This document shows, one piece after another, positions 1 to 11,350 of a stretch of 64,000 nt of DNA. The translations under genes and the position numbers were made by a program. This DNA comes from Neonectria sp. B-13. Lineage: Eukaryota; Ascomycota; Sordariomycetes; Hypocreales; Nectriaceae. The DNA lies in NCBI GenBank assembly GCA_002682825.1, contig NOKP01000009.1, forward strand, positions 992,001 to 1,056,000, given 5' to 3'. How positions within the stretch are numbered: position 1 is the stretch's first letter; every line of letters starts with the position of its first letter. The notes under the pieces were generated by a model, which was not told where the DNA came from, searched no databases, and saw nothing but the letters and a program-made list of their open reading frames with translations.

Positions 1-1366
1 GTATTCCACAGCCTTCGGTGCATCTCGGCTGCCAAGGTTGTCCGTTTCCGCAAATGGTCAGGGTCTCGATGCAACCCAATGTGCACTGCTGTTCGAATCA
101 GTGAGCCGGTTGCAATCCAGACCAAATCCTCTCCCACGCCTGAAGTTTCTCGCGCGAGCAGAAGGAGGATATTGATCTGCAGTGACCTCAGGCCGAGTCT
201 GGACTTAAATTCCGGTGCTGCCAACCAGGTTTGGGCCTCGTATACCCATTTGAGGGCGGGGCCTCGAAGGGAGAAGTTCTCATCGTATATGGTGGCCCCG
301 ATGGCGAGAACCAGCTTGAGTAGAACAAGAAACGCCGTATCAGGCTCTGAATCAGACGCCCACACTGCTTCATACTCCGCCATAAAGGTAGGAACGTGTA
401 GTACTCGATATAGGGTCTCGGTTGTTCGAAGGTAACCGTCAACAAGCTTGTCAGCGATGTCTTTGGATGGTAGATCGGCTGTCGGCGGTGAGGGCCAAGG
501 GGGCGCCCGCCTCGACTTGATGATCTTGGCTAAATGTTTGCATTTTTGCATGCCCACGATTGCCCTTGATGTATCTCGTACGAGGGACTCAATGATATCA
601 AATGTTTCCCCAAACTGATGGTGGTTATCATGTTACCACGCATACTTGTATTGGGACGACCAACTGGCGACTGGTGGGAGTCGGGACAGGTACTTACTAC
701 TGCGGTTCCACAGACCCAGTGGCTTTGGCCGAAGAGGCGCGTCTTATGCATGACGCTGCGACTAAGCACGTACACCTCGCCGAACAAGGTCCTTTCTCCG
801 GGTGCGCGAAAAGACCCGGTTGATCGTGGTGCGGTTGGCTCAATGTTAAGATTCGAGGCTGGAGTGAGAGCAGGAATTTGGGTAGACTTCTGGTTCACTT
901 TGGCCAGCTCGTCTTCAAGTTGTCGAATTCTGCTCCGCAAATGCTCCACATCCTGAGTAGGGGTCGGGCCTGGAGGCGGCGATGCCACTGTTGAGCTTGG
1001 GAGTGATGACATGGGATAGCTTGAGACGGTTGACCCTCGGCTTGCACTGGAAGCTGTGTCGACGGGTTCTAGCTGACGAAGCCTCCGGGGTTCTTGGACC
1101 GGGACAGCTCCAATCGTCTCGGTTTGACCAGCATGTTCCCGCGGAGGCTGAGGATGAGATGGATGATTCTCGTAGATGCAGACTTCGTTCTTGGACCGTA
1201 CGCAGTTGCTGCATGGGGTTTCTCGATTGCACCGGACCTTGCGTCTCCTACAAAGCAGACAGGACCTGCATTTCTGTGGTGTCAGCGCAGCACACTCACA
1301 GTGGATTCCAACCTACATGGCGGGCCTTCTCCGCCGGCGTTCGGGGGAAGCATCGGACTCGGCCAT
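1..1366 (-). CDS. Zn2Cys6 transcription factor (3' end outside window)
   Basis: Nuclear DNA-binding regulator, seen only in its N-terminal part because the gene runs off the left edge. The start ATG (1366-1364) opens a short basic exon. After an intron comes a full Zn2Cys6 cluster beginning CRSCLLCRRRKVRCNRE and ending in CVRSKNEVC, so all six cysteines are present. A coiled-coil segment (LRSRIRQLEDELAKV) follows near 915-960. Then comes an 'HKTRLFGQSHW' block typical of this class, and from about 540 to 1 an open stretch with the start of the fungal-specific regulatory domain (LHVPTFMAEYEAVW, LLKLVLAIGATIY). At least two introns are needed to join these frames. It is divergent from the transporter at 1814 and shares a 447 bp promoter region with it, so it may be its regulator (inference). 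Family assignment is secure; exon borders are approximate. Confidence 0.85.
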
Positions 1367-1813
1367 GGTGAGGCGTTCAAATTGGTCGATCGGATACAGT
1401 GGGGTCGTGGTTCAGGAGATAGAACATCCTCCGTGGGAAATATGAAGGCGGATAAGCTGAGACCGAGAGGAGCCAGACGAGGATGGTATTACGTTTTCGG
1501 ACTCGGCACCTGCGCTTTTGGTCCGTGTCGCCCGCCTTTGACCGAGCAATGGCGGCATCTGATTGGTTCTCGAGGTCCGAGTCCCCAGCTCTGACCGAAA
1601 GATGTTATCCCCGACAGTACAAACAGAGCAAAGGGTTCGTGGTGATTCGATGGACAGTGGCTATAAATAATAGATTCGACATCCATATGGTTCTCACTCG
1701 TATTGATGTATATTCTCCAGCATCGCAGTGCAATCAAACAGAACTCCAACCACAGCTCGTTTCTCCCTTCTTCTTTTGCCAGAACTAAGCTGCTACCACC
1801 CAACTAACTCAAC
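1367..1813. promoter_or_regulatory. Divergent promoter region
   Basis: 447 bp between the two start codons of a divergent regulator/transporter pair. A TATA-like stretch (tataaataata) lies near 1663-1673, and a pyrimidine-rich leader precedes the transporter ATG. No other feature was recognised. Confidence 0.5.
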
Positions 1814-3171
1814 ATGGCCACTGCAGAAACATATCGCGAACTCTCCTCCGCAGGCGCCGACAGACTGCAGATATCCGCTTCTATCGAACTCGGCGAAGGT
1901 AAACCGGCTCCCGCTGTGGGGGATGCGCCTGATGGTGGCACCGAAGCATGGCTTGTTGCTGCTGGGGCGGCCTTCATCTCCTTCACAGCACTGGGCTACG
2001 CAAACTCTTTCGGCATCTTTCAGCAGTATTACATGACGCATCAGCTCAAAGGAGAGTCGCCAGACAAGATCGCCTGGATAGGGTCCACTGCGGCCTTCCT
2101 TCAGTTTGCCGCAGGCGCTATAGGAGGTCCGTTGTTTGATCGTTATGGCGCATGGGTATTGCGTTCCCTGGCCGCGTACACGCTCGAGTCGGTCTGCTAA
2201 CACAGAAATAGGTCATCCGACCTGCCGCGGTCCTCTACATGTTTTCGATCATGATGATGAGCCTGTGCCATGAGTACTGGCACTTCATGCTCGCCCAAGG
2301 CGTCCTGATGGGCATCTCCATGGGCCTTCTGACGTTTCCATCCATGGCGGCAGTGTCCCAATACTTTGACAAGAAACGAGCTGCGGCACTGGGCATAGCC
2401 ATATCTGGATCGTCCATCGGCGGTGTCGTCATTCCTATCGCCCTGTCGAAGATGCTGACCAGCTCGTCGCTGGGCTTCGGATGGACCGTCAGAATCGTCG
2501 GATTTGTCATGCTGCCGTTGTTGGTTTTCTCATGCGTGACCGTCAAGTCCCGTCTGCCGCCACGACCTACGACGTTTTTTGTTATGGCGGCTTTCAAAAA
2601 CGTCAACTATATCCTCCTCATCGTCGCCATGTCCTTCCTATTCCTCGGCATGTTCGCTCCGCTTTTCTTCATCCCAACATACGCAGTCTCCAGAGGCATG
2701 GAAGAAACGCTTGCCTCCTACTTGCTCGCCATCGTCAACGCGGCTTCGACGTTTGGCCGCATCATTCCGGGTGTTCTCGCGGACAAGTTCGGACCCTTCA
2801 ACATGCTCTCCGTCGCGGGTCTGGTCAATGGCATCGTCATCATGTGTATGAACAAGGCGGTAACCACTGCAGAGCTGGTGGTTTATTCAGTTGCCTTTGG
2901 ATTTTCTTCGGGCATGATCATCTCAGGAGGCGCCGCAGCGTTTGCCACTTGTCCTAAGGACAAGCGAGACCTTGGGTCCTACTTGGGCATGGGACTGGGA
3001 GTCAGCTCTGTGGCAGTCCTGATAGGGCCTCCGATTAATGGGGCGCTTATTGACAGATACGGAGGGTTTTTGCAAGTGTCCGTCTTCTGTGGTGTCATGT
3101 GTTTGGTTGGTGGCTTCACGGCGGTCTCGAGCAAGCTCGCAACTCCTCAAGGCATTTGGGGGCGGATATGA
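1814..3171 (+). CDS. MFS monocarboxylate-type transporter
   Basis: Predicted plasma-membrane transporter of the monocarboxylate porter (MCT/MCH-like) branch of the major facilitator superfamily, 433 residues. Exon 1 is 1814-2155 and exon 2 is 2212-3171, separated by a 56 bp GT-AG intron with a CTAAC branch site. The first transmembrane segment carries the family's 'AFISFTALGYANSFGIFQQYY' style motif, followed by a DRYG loop after segment 2. Segments rich in Gly and Ala alternate through to a conserved 'GPPINGALIDRYGGF' near the C-terminus. The N-terminal 40 residues are hydrophilic and cytosolic. It is divergent from a Zn2Cys6 regulator and convergent with the esterase downstream. The substrate cannot be read; fungal members move pyruvate, lactate or other organic acids, and others are drug or metabolite carriers in clusters. 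Confidence 0.9.
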
Positions 3172-3274
3172 TTCGTGGGGGCTTCTGTTCACTCGAGACC
3201 TAATGGACTTACGAGGAGATGCAAGCGAAGTCTATTTATTCCGTCCGTATATATTAAATAGCTCATATGTTCTT

Positions 3275-4377
3275 CTACATCTTGCAAAGCAAATTACCGT
3301 AGCACTTGAACATTTTGGTTTCTAAAACCTTGGCCACCTCGGCTGCTACGAGCCTTTCGATTGCGATAGCTGGATGGCCACCATCCCACCACAACTATAG
3401 CCTGGTTAGTTTACGAAATTCTGAGCGTCATGTGATACTGGGGACCTACACATGACAAGCCGTTTCTATTAATACAAGTCGAGTCCAGAGCACCCAAGGC
3501 GCCGGGGTTTTGGACTGCGGTCGAAAATATCCCCGAAGTGTCGACAACTGCGGCTGCTATGTCGGGATGGTTCTTTTTGAATGTTTTGAGATTGGAGCGG
3601 AGAAGATTGTTGTACAGATTAATAGCAGAAACGAGCTTTGCAGACTGTGTATCGTTGAGTGATAACTGGCTGGGCGTCAGGTTCAAAGCTAACGGGTGGT
3701 CAGCGAACATCTCACGCCAACAAGCGGTCTCCAAGAGAACTTACGTGGTACACTCAACAAGACAAACTTCCGCGTCCTGAGGTCATAAAGCCGTTGAAGC
3801 TGTACAAAGTATTGAGCCACGCTCTTCTCTAAGAGGTCGCTGGCATTGTCGAGATAGTACGAGCGACGAACGTCATTGATCCCCATCCAAATCCCAGCGA
3901 CAGTGTTCCATCGCGTCCGGCCTTTCGGGAGTCGCTGAAGGCCGTACGAAGCTGTGAACCGCTGAACTTGGTCGATCAGACTTGCACCACTGCCAGGGAT
4001 CACGCTGGCATCGACGGTTGCGCCACTGCGGGCAAAGTTGTACGATAGGGTCAGCGAGGTGTTGAACTCGGTCACCATGAATCCAACCCAGTTGCGACCG
4101 CCGGACGAAGTAACCCCAGGGAGCCGCGGGTTCCCCAGTGGATTTGCCTTTGACGGCTGAGTGCCTGTGGCGAGGAAGCCGGTCTTGGAAAACGAGTCGC
4201 CGCTTGTCCGTGTCAGTTCGTGGTGAATATGAGATTGTGGTGGTGATAGACGACGAACAATGTGATCAGGTGACTCTTGGGTGGTGCAGTCAGCGCAACG
4301 GCCGTCATTCCTGGGATTATCGTGGCTAAAAGTACTGCAAGAACGACTATGGCCGTCCTTGTCGATGGAAGCAACAT
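3275..4377 (-). CDS. Secreted SGNH hydrolase, CE16-type acetylesterase
   Basis: Predicted secreted esterase that would deacetylate plant polysaccharide side chains, 311 residues in four exons (4377-4259, 4202-3745, 3688-3450, 3394-3275). These sum exactly to 312 codons. The N-terminus is a signal peptide (Leu/Val/Ala-rich, ending TAVA). SGNH blocks are visible: 'ITFGDSFSKTGF' (nucleophile Ser) formed across the first intron, 'GGRNWVGF', 'GIWMGINDVRR' (Gly and Asn of the oxyanion hole), and 'WWDGGHP' in the last exon with the Asp and His of the triad. All introns are GT-AG with CTGAC/CTAAC-like branch sites; the first uses GTTCGT as donor. Tail-to-tail with the upstream transporter. Related GDSL lipases are an alternative substrate class, but block order and spacing favour CE16. 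Confidence 0.87.
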
Positions 4378-5028
4378 GACGAGATCTCAACGTTCAGCGC
4401 CCAAGCCCCCCATTTTACGACACTGTTGCAGGAGATGGCCGGCAGCACTTGGGATGCTTGTGTGAGTAGGACGGCAGGTCGCTTTCGAGGCTTTTAGGGG
4501 TCGTCGATGATACAACAGGCCCAGCTGGCTTCATCCTTGTTCAAAATGTGGCTTGCGCTCATTTTTCTGTTCTTGTTTTTAATTTACCGATTTCTCTGGT
4601 TGAAGCAGAAACTATGAGGTGCTAACGACGGCAGGGTGACTAGCAACTCAATAGTCTGAGAGTAGCGTTAATTGATGTTGGACATGCCTTGGGCAGATAT
4701 GCCTACGACTGGCCGTCAATCGGGAATAGCCTAAAATGAGAAATTTTGCTCGTGTTTGCTGTCTTATCATACCACGCTAATTTGCCGCAAGTCTGGCTGT
4801 GCCACGATAGCGAGCAGAAAGTGGCGTCTTCTAATGCCCAAAAAGAATATTTGGTGGAGATGCAATTAAACTTATTGGTACTAACTTCTACAAACATTTG
4901 GTCTGGTCTGCCTAAGTACCCCTGAGTTACTATATAGTTCGCGATTCCCAGTGCTCCCAGAGCTGTAGCCTTGGTGCCGGTCTTCACTTGCACATGCCAT
5001 TTCGTCAGAACCAAAGTCTGCGGTGACT
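4378..5028. other. Intergenic stretch, no gene seen
   Basis: AT-rich spacer upstream of the esterase. Short open frames on the minus strand (4703-5014) have no recognisable domain or signal peptide. An exon continuing the uncertain gene at 5029-5707 could lie here but has no convincing splice support. Confidence 0.4.
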
Positions 5029-5707
5029 TCAGGAGCCGTCGAGTGTCGCTGTTCCCTCTACTCCACCGCCCATACCAGCTCTCACACTCATGGGAAGACC
5101 CTCGTTTGAATCAGTCTCACCCTCGGACTTGTCAGCGGTTGGATCTGATGTGATCGTCGATGTCACTGTGGTTGCGAGATTAGTTGACTTGTGATTGAGC
5201 TGGAACAGTGGTGCCCATAGATTCATGGTGCAGTATACGGTACGGAGTTTGCCGACGTCCAAGTCCCAAAGTCTGTTGTTATAGCCCACGGCAGTCTCTC
5301 CTGGTTGAAGAAAAACCTCGATCTCCCACTCCGGTTCTCGATCATGGATAACCGTGCAAGCTGGAGTGTACCCCGTGGGGCATGCGAGGCTAGGCAAATA
5401 TAATCCCCAGCCTGTAAATGGGTACACTGGCGGCTGGAGGTTGACCCTGGTATTTGCAGGCGGCCAGCATTTGGAATCGTCTTGGATCGGGCTGCCCATA
5501 TCGCCTAGTTCGGTTACGTAGCGTTGGCCCTAGAAGAGCCCGGAGCAGGTTGAACACACTTGGAAGTCGACGGTGCAGCTCTGCGAGATCGACCAAGTGG
5601 TGGTGAAAGGGCCGATCAGAGTTCCTGGAAGATTTTGTCAAGACACCCATCCTTGAAAAAGTTGTGAGAAGCGAAGCGAGGAAACAGAAAATGGTTTCTT
5701 GAGACAT
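5029..5707 (-). pseudogene. Degenerate or mis-spliced secreted protein, uncharacterised
   Basis: The minus strand reads a hydrophobic start (MSQETIFCFLASLLTTFS, 5707 on). In other frames it reads a segment beginning 'GPFTTTWSISQSCT', then an in-frame TAG, then a 156-residue open frame (5499-5029) with 'KCWPPANTRVN', 'GWGLYLPSLACPTGYTPACT' and a Ser/Thr/Asp-rich tail. The pattern of a signal peptide, a Thr-rich start, 'CWPP' and 'SPG/PSLACPxGYTxAC' resembles a widespread family of fungal extracellular or membrane-anchored proteins of unknown function. I could not find canonical introns that join the pieces (candidate introns are only 20-30 bp), and the usual cysteine block and transmembrane segment after 'GETAVG' are missing. 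It may be decayed or carry sequence errors. Confidence 0.4.
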
Positions 5708-6947
5708 TGACTGCGAGTTCTCTGGCGGTTATATTTGGTAGGAGCGTGTGTCGGGTAGGCTGTCTTGACCAGACATCTGTTCTGGTTATTGGTTGCAAGA
5801 TAATTGGATGGATGGGCTGTCTGGATGTCGTTGGAACTTGCTTGGAAGCCTTTCTTTTCTTCAATGGAACTTGGGATTTATCTTCGTGGTATTTTGAAAT
5901 TTTCAATTGGCCGTGAGGCTCAAACTTGGAGCTTGAAGTAGGATGTCGCTGGCGAGAACATCATCATTGTCAGGCTGCCTCAGGAGAAATCTCCACTTCA
6001 TTCGATCTCAGTAATTAAAAACAAACCATAATTAATTTGCATTTCGGGGTTCCCACTGCCCTTTGAAGATGGCTTTTCCAGCTCACTCACTCATCCTCTT
6101 TCCCTGTTCTCTAGCAAAACTGCTATATCTAAGCCGGCCTTGAAAGATATACCTCGAAATGCTTACGTTGATATCTTACCTGAGGATCAGACCTGGCTGG
6201 CTTCCTTCCTACTATCCCATCGTCAGAAAGATCCAACAGTGGGTCGCTTCTTAGTGAACAATGTGACGATCTAGATTCAGACTAATAACTCGCACACAAA
6301 TAGCATTCGCCACAATGAGCCTAAACAGCAGCGATGTTAACACATTCCTGGAAGCAGGCCCATGCTTGGTTATTGCTTTGCCGACACTCCGATGATAGTG
6401 TCTGCGTACTACCGCATACAAATTACGTGTCAAGGTATATTAGGTATACCCTCCTAAGATCTTTACCTTGCTTGTTCAGAACGGTCTCGTACTTCTTTCC
6501 CTGGCCCAGACAAGTGCGTCCTCCATGGTCAGTTCGTGTAGATAAGAGACTCGAGACACGATCTAAGAGGAATCTTGGATCTAGAAGCAAAATTGGGAAC
6601 CGAAAAGATTTCAATTGACACCTCGTGGTGAAATGGGTCATAGCAAACATCGCGGTTAAGACATCGAAGTCAAGTGGGGAAATACTTACTCGAGAACCTG
6701 GGGCAGTGGGGAGAGTGTTGTTAGTCAGTTGGGTGTGTTATTAGACGACTTACTCGCGCGTCATGGGAGCTCTAGTACGAGGATCGATCCACTGGCCGTA
6801 TCTACTTCGTACGCTGCCCCGCTATTCGTACATCAATTCCCTTCCTTCATCTTTCTCATCGACGAACTGTGACTCGCCCCCAGAGTCAACTTCGATACCA
6901 TACCTCCAGAAACAAGAGATCCTTTGAATCTGTTCGTCTGCTTCAAA
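5708..6947. other. Intergenic region, upstream of Zn2Cys6 gene
   Basis: About 1.2 kb without a supported gene. Several short frames exist on both strands (6251-6650), including a 26-codon plus-strand frame from 6315, but none shows a domain, signal peptide or splice partner. The last few hundred bases are presumably the promoter of the regulator at 6948. Confidence 0.4.
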
Positions 6948-9333
6948 ATGCTACCTCGCCGCAGGAATAGTTCACACTCCGTTAAAAGACCGCGCTTAGG
7001 GGAGCGGACCATGCTCGCCTGCATTGGATGCAAACAGAAGAAGCTCAAAGTAACAAGGCTCAGCTCGATCCGCAAGCAGTTAATTCGGTGGGCCCGGTGT
7101 GCTAATATATACATAGTGCGATGGACAATCTCCAAGATGTCAAAATTGCTCCAGAAGTGGCCGGGGTATGTTTGTCTGGTCGGTTGAAAGTACCAAATAC
7201 TCATTATCCCACCTGTAGAATGTCTCGTCGAGGATCCAGCAACCGGGTTGTATCGGCCCCGGGATTACATGCAGTCCCTAGAAGCTCGAGTTGCGTATTT
7301 GGAAGGTCTCCTACAAAAGACCCGACCTGACGTTGCGTTGGACCATCTCGTCGAATCCGACAAAGATGCATCAGCACAGCAACCATCCTCGTTAGTACTG
7401 AACAGCGCATCGCAAGGACCGCCGGCACCGAGCATCCAAGATGATGGACCAGGCGGCACATCGATTGAAGTTGAGGATCCTGCTGACCAGCTTTCCGCCG
7501 ACGTTGCCTTGCTTTGTTTGAGTGCAGCCGGCAAAGAGCCTCACTACTTTGGCCCGTCCTCCGCAGTCTCCTTCTCGCGCATCGTCAGTGCTGCTATGAA
7601 GTTACCTCGAAAGGTCGGAGGCTCTCAAAACAGCGTCCTCATGGCTGAGAATAGTGGCTTCAGCTCCGCGCAGCTCTTCCCCATCAGTTTCCCTTCACCG
7701 GCACTGGGCTCAACGCTGTCTCAAGCCTACTTCAACAACCTTCATCCTCAGTACCCATTCCTGCATCGTCCAACTTTTCAGTTCTGGCAGGACTCCTGCA
7801 TGAAGGCAGATGCTTCGGGCAACCTCTACGTCGCCGGTGACGTCGCCTTGTTCTTTGTCTGGATGGTGAGTTCCTCTCAGCACAACCAACTCGATACACA
7901 ATGTGTGACAGTGTTTTAGGTATATGCAATTGCATCTCTCGCACTTGGGCCTGCCCACTACGATACGGCAGAGTCGTATTATTACATGGCTCTGGAACAT
8001 CAGCCAGCTGTTCTCGAGCTTGACAGTATCGAGTCGATACAGAGTTTGCTGTCCTGTGCCGTGTACTCAATCAGGTCTCCCACTGGAGGAAGTCTCTGGT
8101 ATGTCGACATGAAGTGTGGAATGAGTCGCGCTCTAACAACATGGCTAGGAGAATATCTGGGGCCGCAATCCGGTACTGTGTTGAGTTGGGATATCACCGA
8201 AGCGTCAATAGATATCGCAAGCAGTCCAATCCACTGGTGGCGGAGATGTCCAAACGGTGCTTCTGGGTAGCCTACGATATCGACCGGGTTGCTTGCTTCA
8301 TCCTCGGTCGCCCCGCCGGCATCCCGGATGACTGCATCGACGCAGAGGTATGCTGTGAGACACGGCTCTTGATCCTAGCTAACGGTAACTCAAGATGCCA
8401 CTGGATATCGATGATGAGAACATCAACACTCTTGGGTTGCTCCAGGACCCACGGTCTTCTGACAACGACCCCCCAACCAACATGACTGGCGCCATCCATA
8501 TTATCAAGCTTCGCCGCTTGTGGTCCAAGATAGGTAACAGCATCTACCCTACCATCACTAATTCCTTGACGAGCCAGGACGTTGCTCAGAAGCCCCTCAT
8601 CGACAAACTTGCGCAAGAGCTCGATGAATGGCATGCGAATATCCCTCAGCCCCCAGATGGCTCTGACTTGGATCCACTTTCTGTCTTTGCGTCTCGAGAA
8701 TGGTTTCGACTCGCTTATGACCATTCCATCTTGATCCTTTACCGCTACTGGATTACTCACGACCCGCCGGCTGGTGAAGAGAGCGGCGTGGAGGAAGCTT
8801 TGAAGATTTGCTTCCAAAGGGCTCGGGACTTGTGCCTGCTTTATCGGAGGCTCTTTCAAAGTCAATCCATACAGTTCACTTGGGGATCTCTCCATATTCT
8901 CTTTCTCGGCGGCCTGACATATCTCTATTGCATATGGAAGTCTTCAAGTTTGCGGCAGTCGGCCCGGAGGATGGAAGTCATCAACACTTGCATGGCTTGC
9001 AACACAGCGCTCGTCATTATCGCTGAGCGATGGAGCAACGCCTCGGCATATCGCGACATCTTCGAATTGCTCTCCGAGAGGACCATCAGCTTAGTATGTG
9101 GGGATGAAGTCAAGGCCCCAGATGTCAGCCACACTTCTCTTCCAACCTTGAACCAAGACATGCCAAACGCTGAACCTCCAGCGTTGGAGGACTGGATCAT
9201 GGATTTGGGGAACAGTGGCATCGCCATGGACTCGGAATGGTTGGTTCAAGAACTATTGCAGGGCATGAGAAACATTCAGCCTGGAGAACAGGGCTACGAT
9301 GTCGAACACGCACCTTCTATGACGCTTCAGTGA
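6948..9333 (+). CDS. Zn2Cys6 transcription factor with fungal_trans domain
   Basis: Complete nuclear regulator. The binuclear cluster is split by the first intron: 'CIGCKQKKLK' ends exon 1 (donor at 7050), 'CDGQSPRCQNCSRSGR' fills a 49 bp exon (7117-7165), and 'ECLVEDPATGLYRPRDYM' starts exon 3 (7219). The six cysteines are thus complete. A short coiled coil (LEARVAYLEGLLQK) follows. The fungal-specific regulatory domain begins around 'LSQAYFNNLHPQYPFLHRPTFQ' and continues with 'SYYYMALEH', 'AIRYCVELGYHRS' and 'RCFWVAYDIDRVACFILGRPAGI'. Further introns lie near 7865-7920, 8100-8150 and 8347-8394. The ATG at 6948 is the first in frame. It is convergent with the 2-oxoadipate decarboxylase gene and is a candidate regulator of the catabolic block to its right (inference from position). 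Confidence 0.9.
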
Positions 9334-9425
9334 TCCAAACTGTATCCCTCTACTAGCTTTTATTTTGCACACTTAGGTAAATACATAAACTGTAAAGAAA
9401 CACTTTTGGGGACACAATATGAGTC

Positions 9426-10892
9426 TCACCACCGCATCTTCCATCCAGCTCCCGTCGCGCATTGTTCCAAGCTCTGGTTTTGCGCCTGGCGATACAAATC
9501 ATCAGCGCTCAACAGCGTACAGCCAAGAGCCTGCTCAAATCCCTTCTCGTCCGAAGCTGTAGTCCGACTCTGCATATCCTCTGTTTCGGAACCTGACGGA
9601 AGATTCGACTGGAAGATTCCTGCTGCAGAAAAGGGTAGGAAATCCTCGTATGTGATCGGATCTGCCTTCAAGAAGCCTTCAGATACAAGGGACTCCACGG
9701 ATGAGTTGAGAGGCAGAACTTCCGGCCTGGGCTTCGTAGTAAGTTGATAGGTGCAGTAAATCAGCCCTTGTTTTCGAAGCTCAGCCCAGCTATCCGGGTA
9801 TGCACGAAAGACGTCGGCAAGGATTTCGTCCATTTTTGCTGGATTGTTTCCCGTAGGAAGAGCTCGGCATTGTTCAGTAGCAGCCACTAACAGATCATCG
9901 TACAACTTTCTCCCTGCAGGGGTTACAGCGGCTCCTCGCTCCTCAATCTCGCCGAATCGAGCCCTATGTGTTCCCTCGACAAGGAGGCTCTCCGAGTTTC
10001 GAAACTTGATTCGTTCTTCGAGTGCCAGGAAGCTGGTTTGACGCAGAAGAATGGGGCAGTTTCGTGAGGGCGGGCCTTCAATACGGTCTTTGACTTTCAA
10101 TCCTTCCAAGTTCATCTGCTTCTGACTAGACGCGATGTTGAGTGTCCTGGGAGTGAGGTGGTTGATGTGCGAGCTCTTGAATGACGCAATATCTGCTAGA
10201 ATAGGATGCTCGGACGCCAGCTTTCTGTACTCGGCCTCGGACGCGGAAGCCACTGGTCTCCAGCTGAATGTCTTCATGGATTCAACGATGAATGCCTCGG
10301 ATTGTTGGCGATTTAAGCGGTTATTGTGCTGTTCTGCAGCATCGAGGAGGCTAAGAAGCTTGGGGGTAAATATTTCCCGTCGATCAAGGAGAGTAGCTGC
10401 CAGATTCCGTGCTTCTTCGTCTTGGAGTAACTCTGGCCTGAGAAGCGTAGTAAAGACCCGGAATGGGTTCTTTGCCAATGCAGCGCCTTCGATTGGTCGG
10501 AAGCAGGTGGCATGCATTGGCAAACCGGCCACGGAGAGGTCGTAATAGCCCACTGGTCTCAGTCCAATGACAGCAAAGAGACGGCGGACAGTCCGCAACT
10601 CATACGGCGTCCCCAAGCGGACCGCTCCATGTCGTTCGAGATCAAGGCGTTCCGATTTTGTCAAACGAGCTCTATCTGTTGGATCGTGTGATTCAGACAG
10701 GGTACTCAAAATCTCTTCGTTGATCGTTCGAACAATGCGGACCAGATCTCCGTATAAAGGAACTTCGTCCCGATACATGGCTGACATGGCGATGGTGAAG
10801 GCAATCCGAATCTCATCCGGTTCAACGTATGGACCGGCTAACAGCTGACTCGCCATTGTAGATGGGTCGGAGGCGAGAGTTGAAAACGACAT
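9426..10892 (-). CDS. 2-oxoadipate dioxygenase/decarboxylase (DUF1338, HglS-like)
   Basis: Intronless 488-residue protein of the DUF1338/YdcJ family. Its bacterial member HglS converts 2-oxoadipate to D-2-hydroxyglutarate with O2 and Fe(II) in lysine breakdown. Visible signature elements are 'ERHGAVRLGT' (His88 and Arg92, the first metal His and the substrate Arg of the family), 'SSHINHLTPRTLN' (His245 in the NHxT motif, second His ligand), and 'RARFGEIEERG' (residues 311-320, holding the Glu ligand). The order and spacing match the VOC-fold family. The first in-frame ATG is at 10892; the open frame extends upstream only with non-ATG codons. It lies head-to-head with the class II aldolase gene, sharing a 458 bp promoter. 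The reaction is inferred from the family; a different 2-oxoacid could be the substrate in fungi. Confidence 0.87.
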   Translation of the reverse strand: MSFSTLASDPSTMASQLLAGPYVEPDEIRIAFTIAMSAMYRDEVPLYGDLVRIVRTINEEILSTLSESHDPTDRARLTKSERLDLERHGAVRLGTPYELRTVRRLFAVIGLRPVGYYDLSVAGLPMHATCFRPIEGAALAKNPFRVFTTLLRPELLQDEEARNLAATLLDRREIFTPKLLSLLDAAEQHNNRLNRQQSEAFIVESMKTFSWRPVASASEAEYRKLASEHPILADIASFKSSHINHLTPRTLNIASSQKQMNLEGLKVKDRIEGPPSRNCPILLRQTSFLALEERIKFRNSESLLVEGTHRARFGEIEERGAAVTPAGRKLYDDLLVAATEQCRALPTGNNPAKMDEILADVFRAYPDSWAELRKQGLIYCTYQLTTKPRPEVLPLNSSVESLVSEGFLKADPITYEDFLPFSAAGIFQSNLPSGSETEDMQSRTTASDEKGFEQALGCTLLSADDLYRQAQNQSLEQCATGAGWKMRW

Positions 10893-11350
10893 ATTGAACA
10901 ACGGCAGAGGTGCGTGGTAATGTTGAAGATCAACGGAACTAACGAAGGTAATTGCAGAGTTGTGAACTACGGTAACTTGAGTATGTACCTCCAAAGACGA
11001 TTCCCACCTTCATGGGATTGATGCTCTATAAAATCACATATAGACATGACTAATACCGCCTTGTGCCCACCATCCCCTGTGATCACGTCGTTCAGGTCGC
11101 GGGACCAACCGAGTTGTCGAGGGATAAATCGACGGCTGGGGTACGCCAAGAAGGACCCGGAGTTGACCAATACCGGGGGTTGCCGAGTCACCACATAGTT
11201 GCCGTATGTGCCCGCACCTTGGTTCGAGTTTTGGAGATGAATTAATAATACAAACAAACAACCATTCTTTTTGGAGATACTAAGAACACAGTCGCGTATC
11301 TAAAGACCTATCTCTTGAATTGAATCGCAATTGACACCATCAAAAGCAAA
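10893..11350. promoter_or_regulatory. Shared divergent promoter (decarboxylase/aldolase)
   Basis: 458 bp between two divergent start codons. The only frames here are short shadows. Purine-rich blocks (aataatacaaacaaacaac, 11241-11260) lie just upstream of the aldolase ATG. Head-to-head layout suggests co-regulation. Confidence 0.5.
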
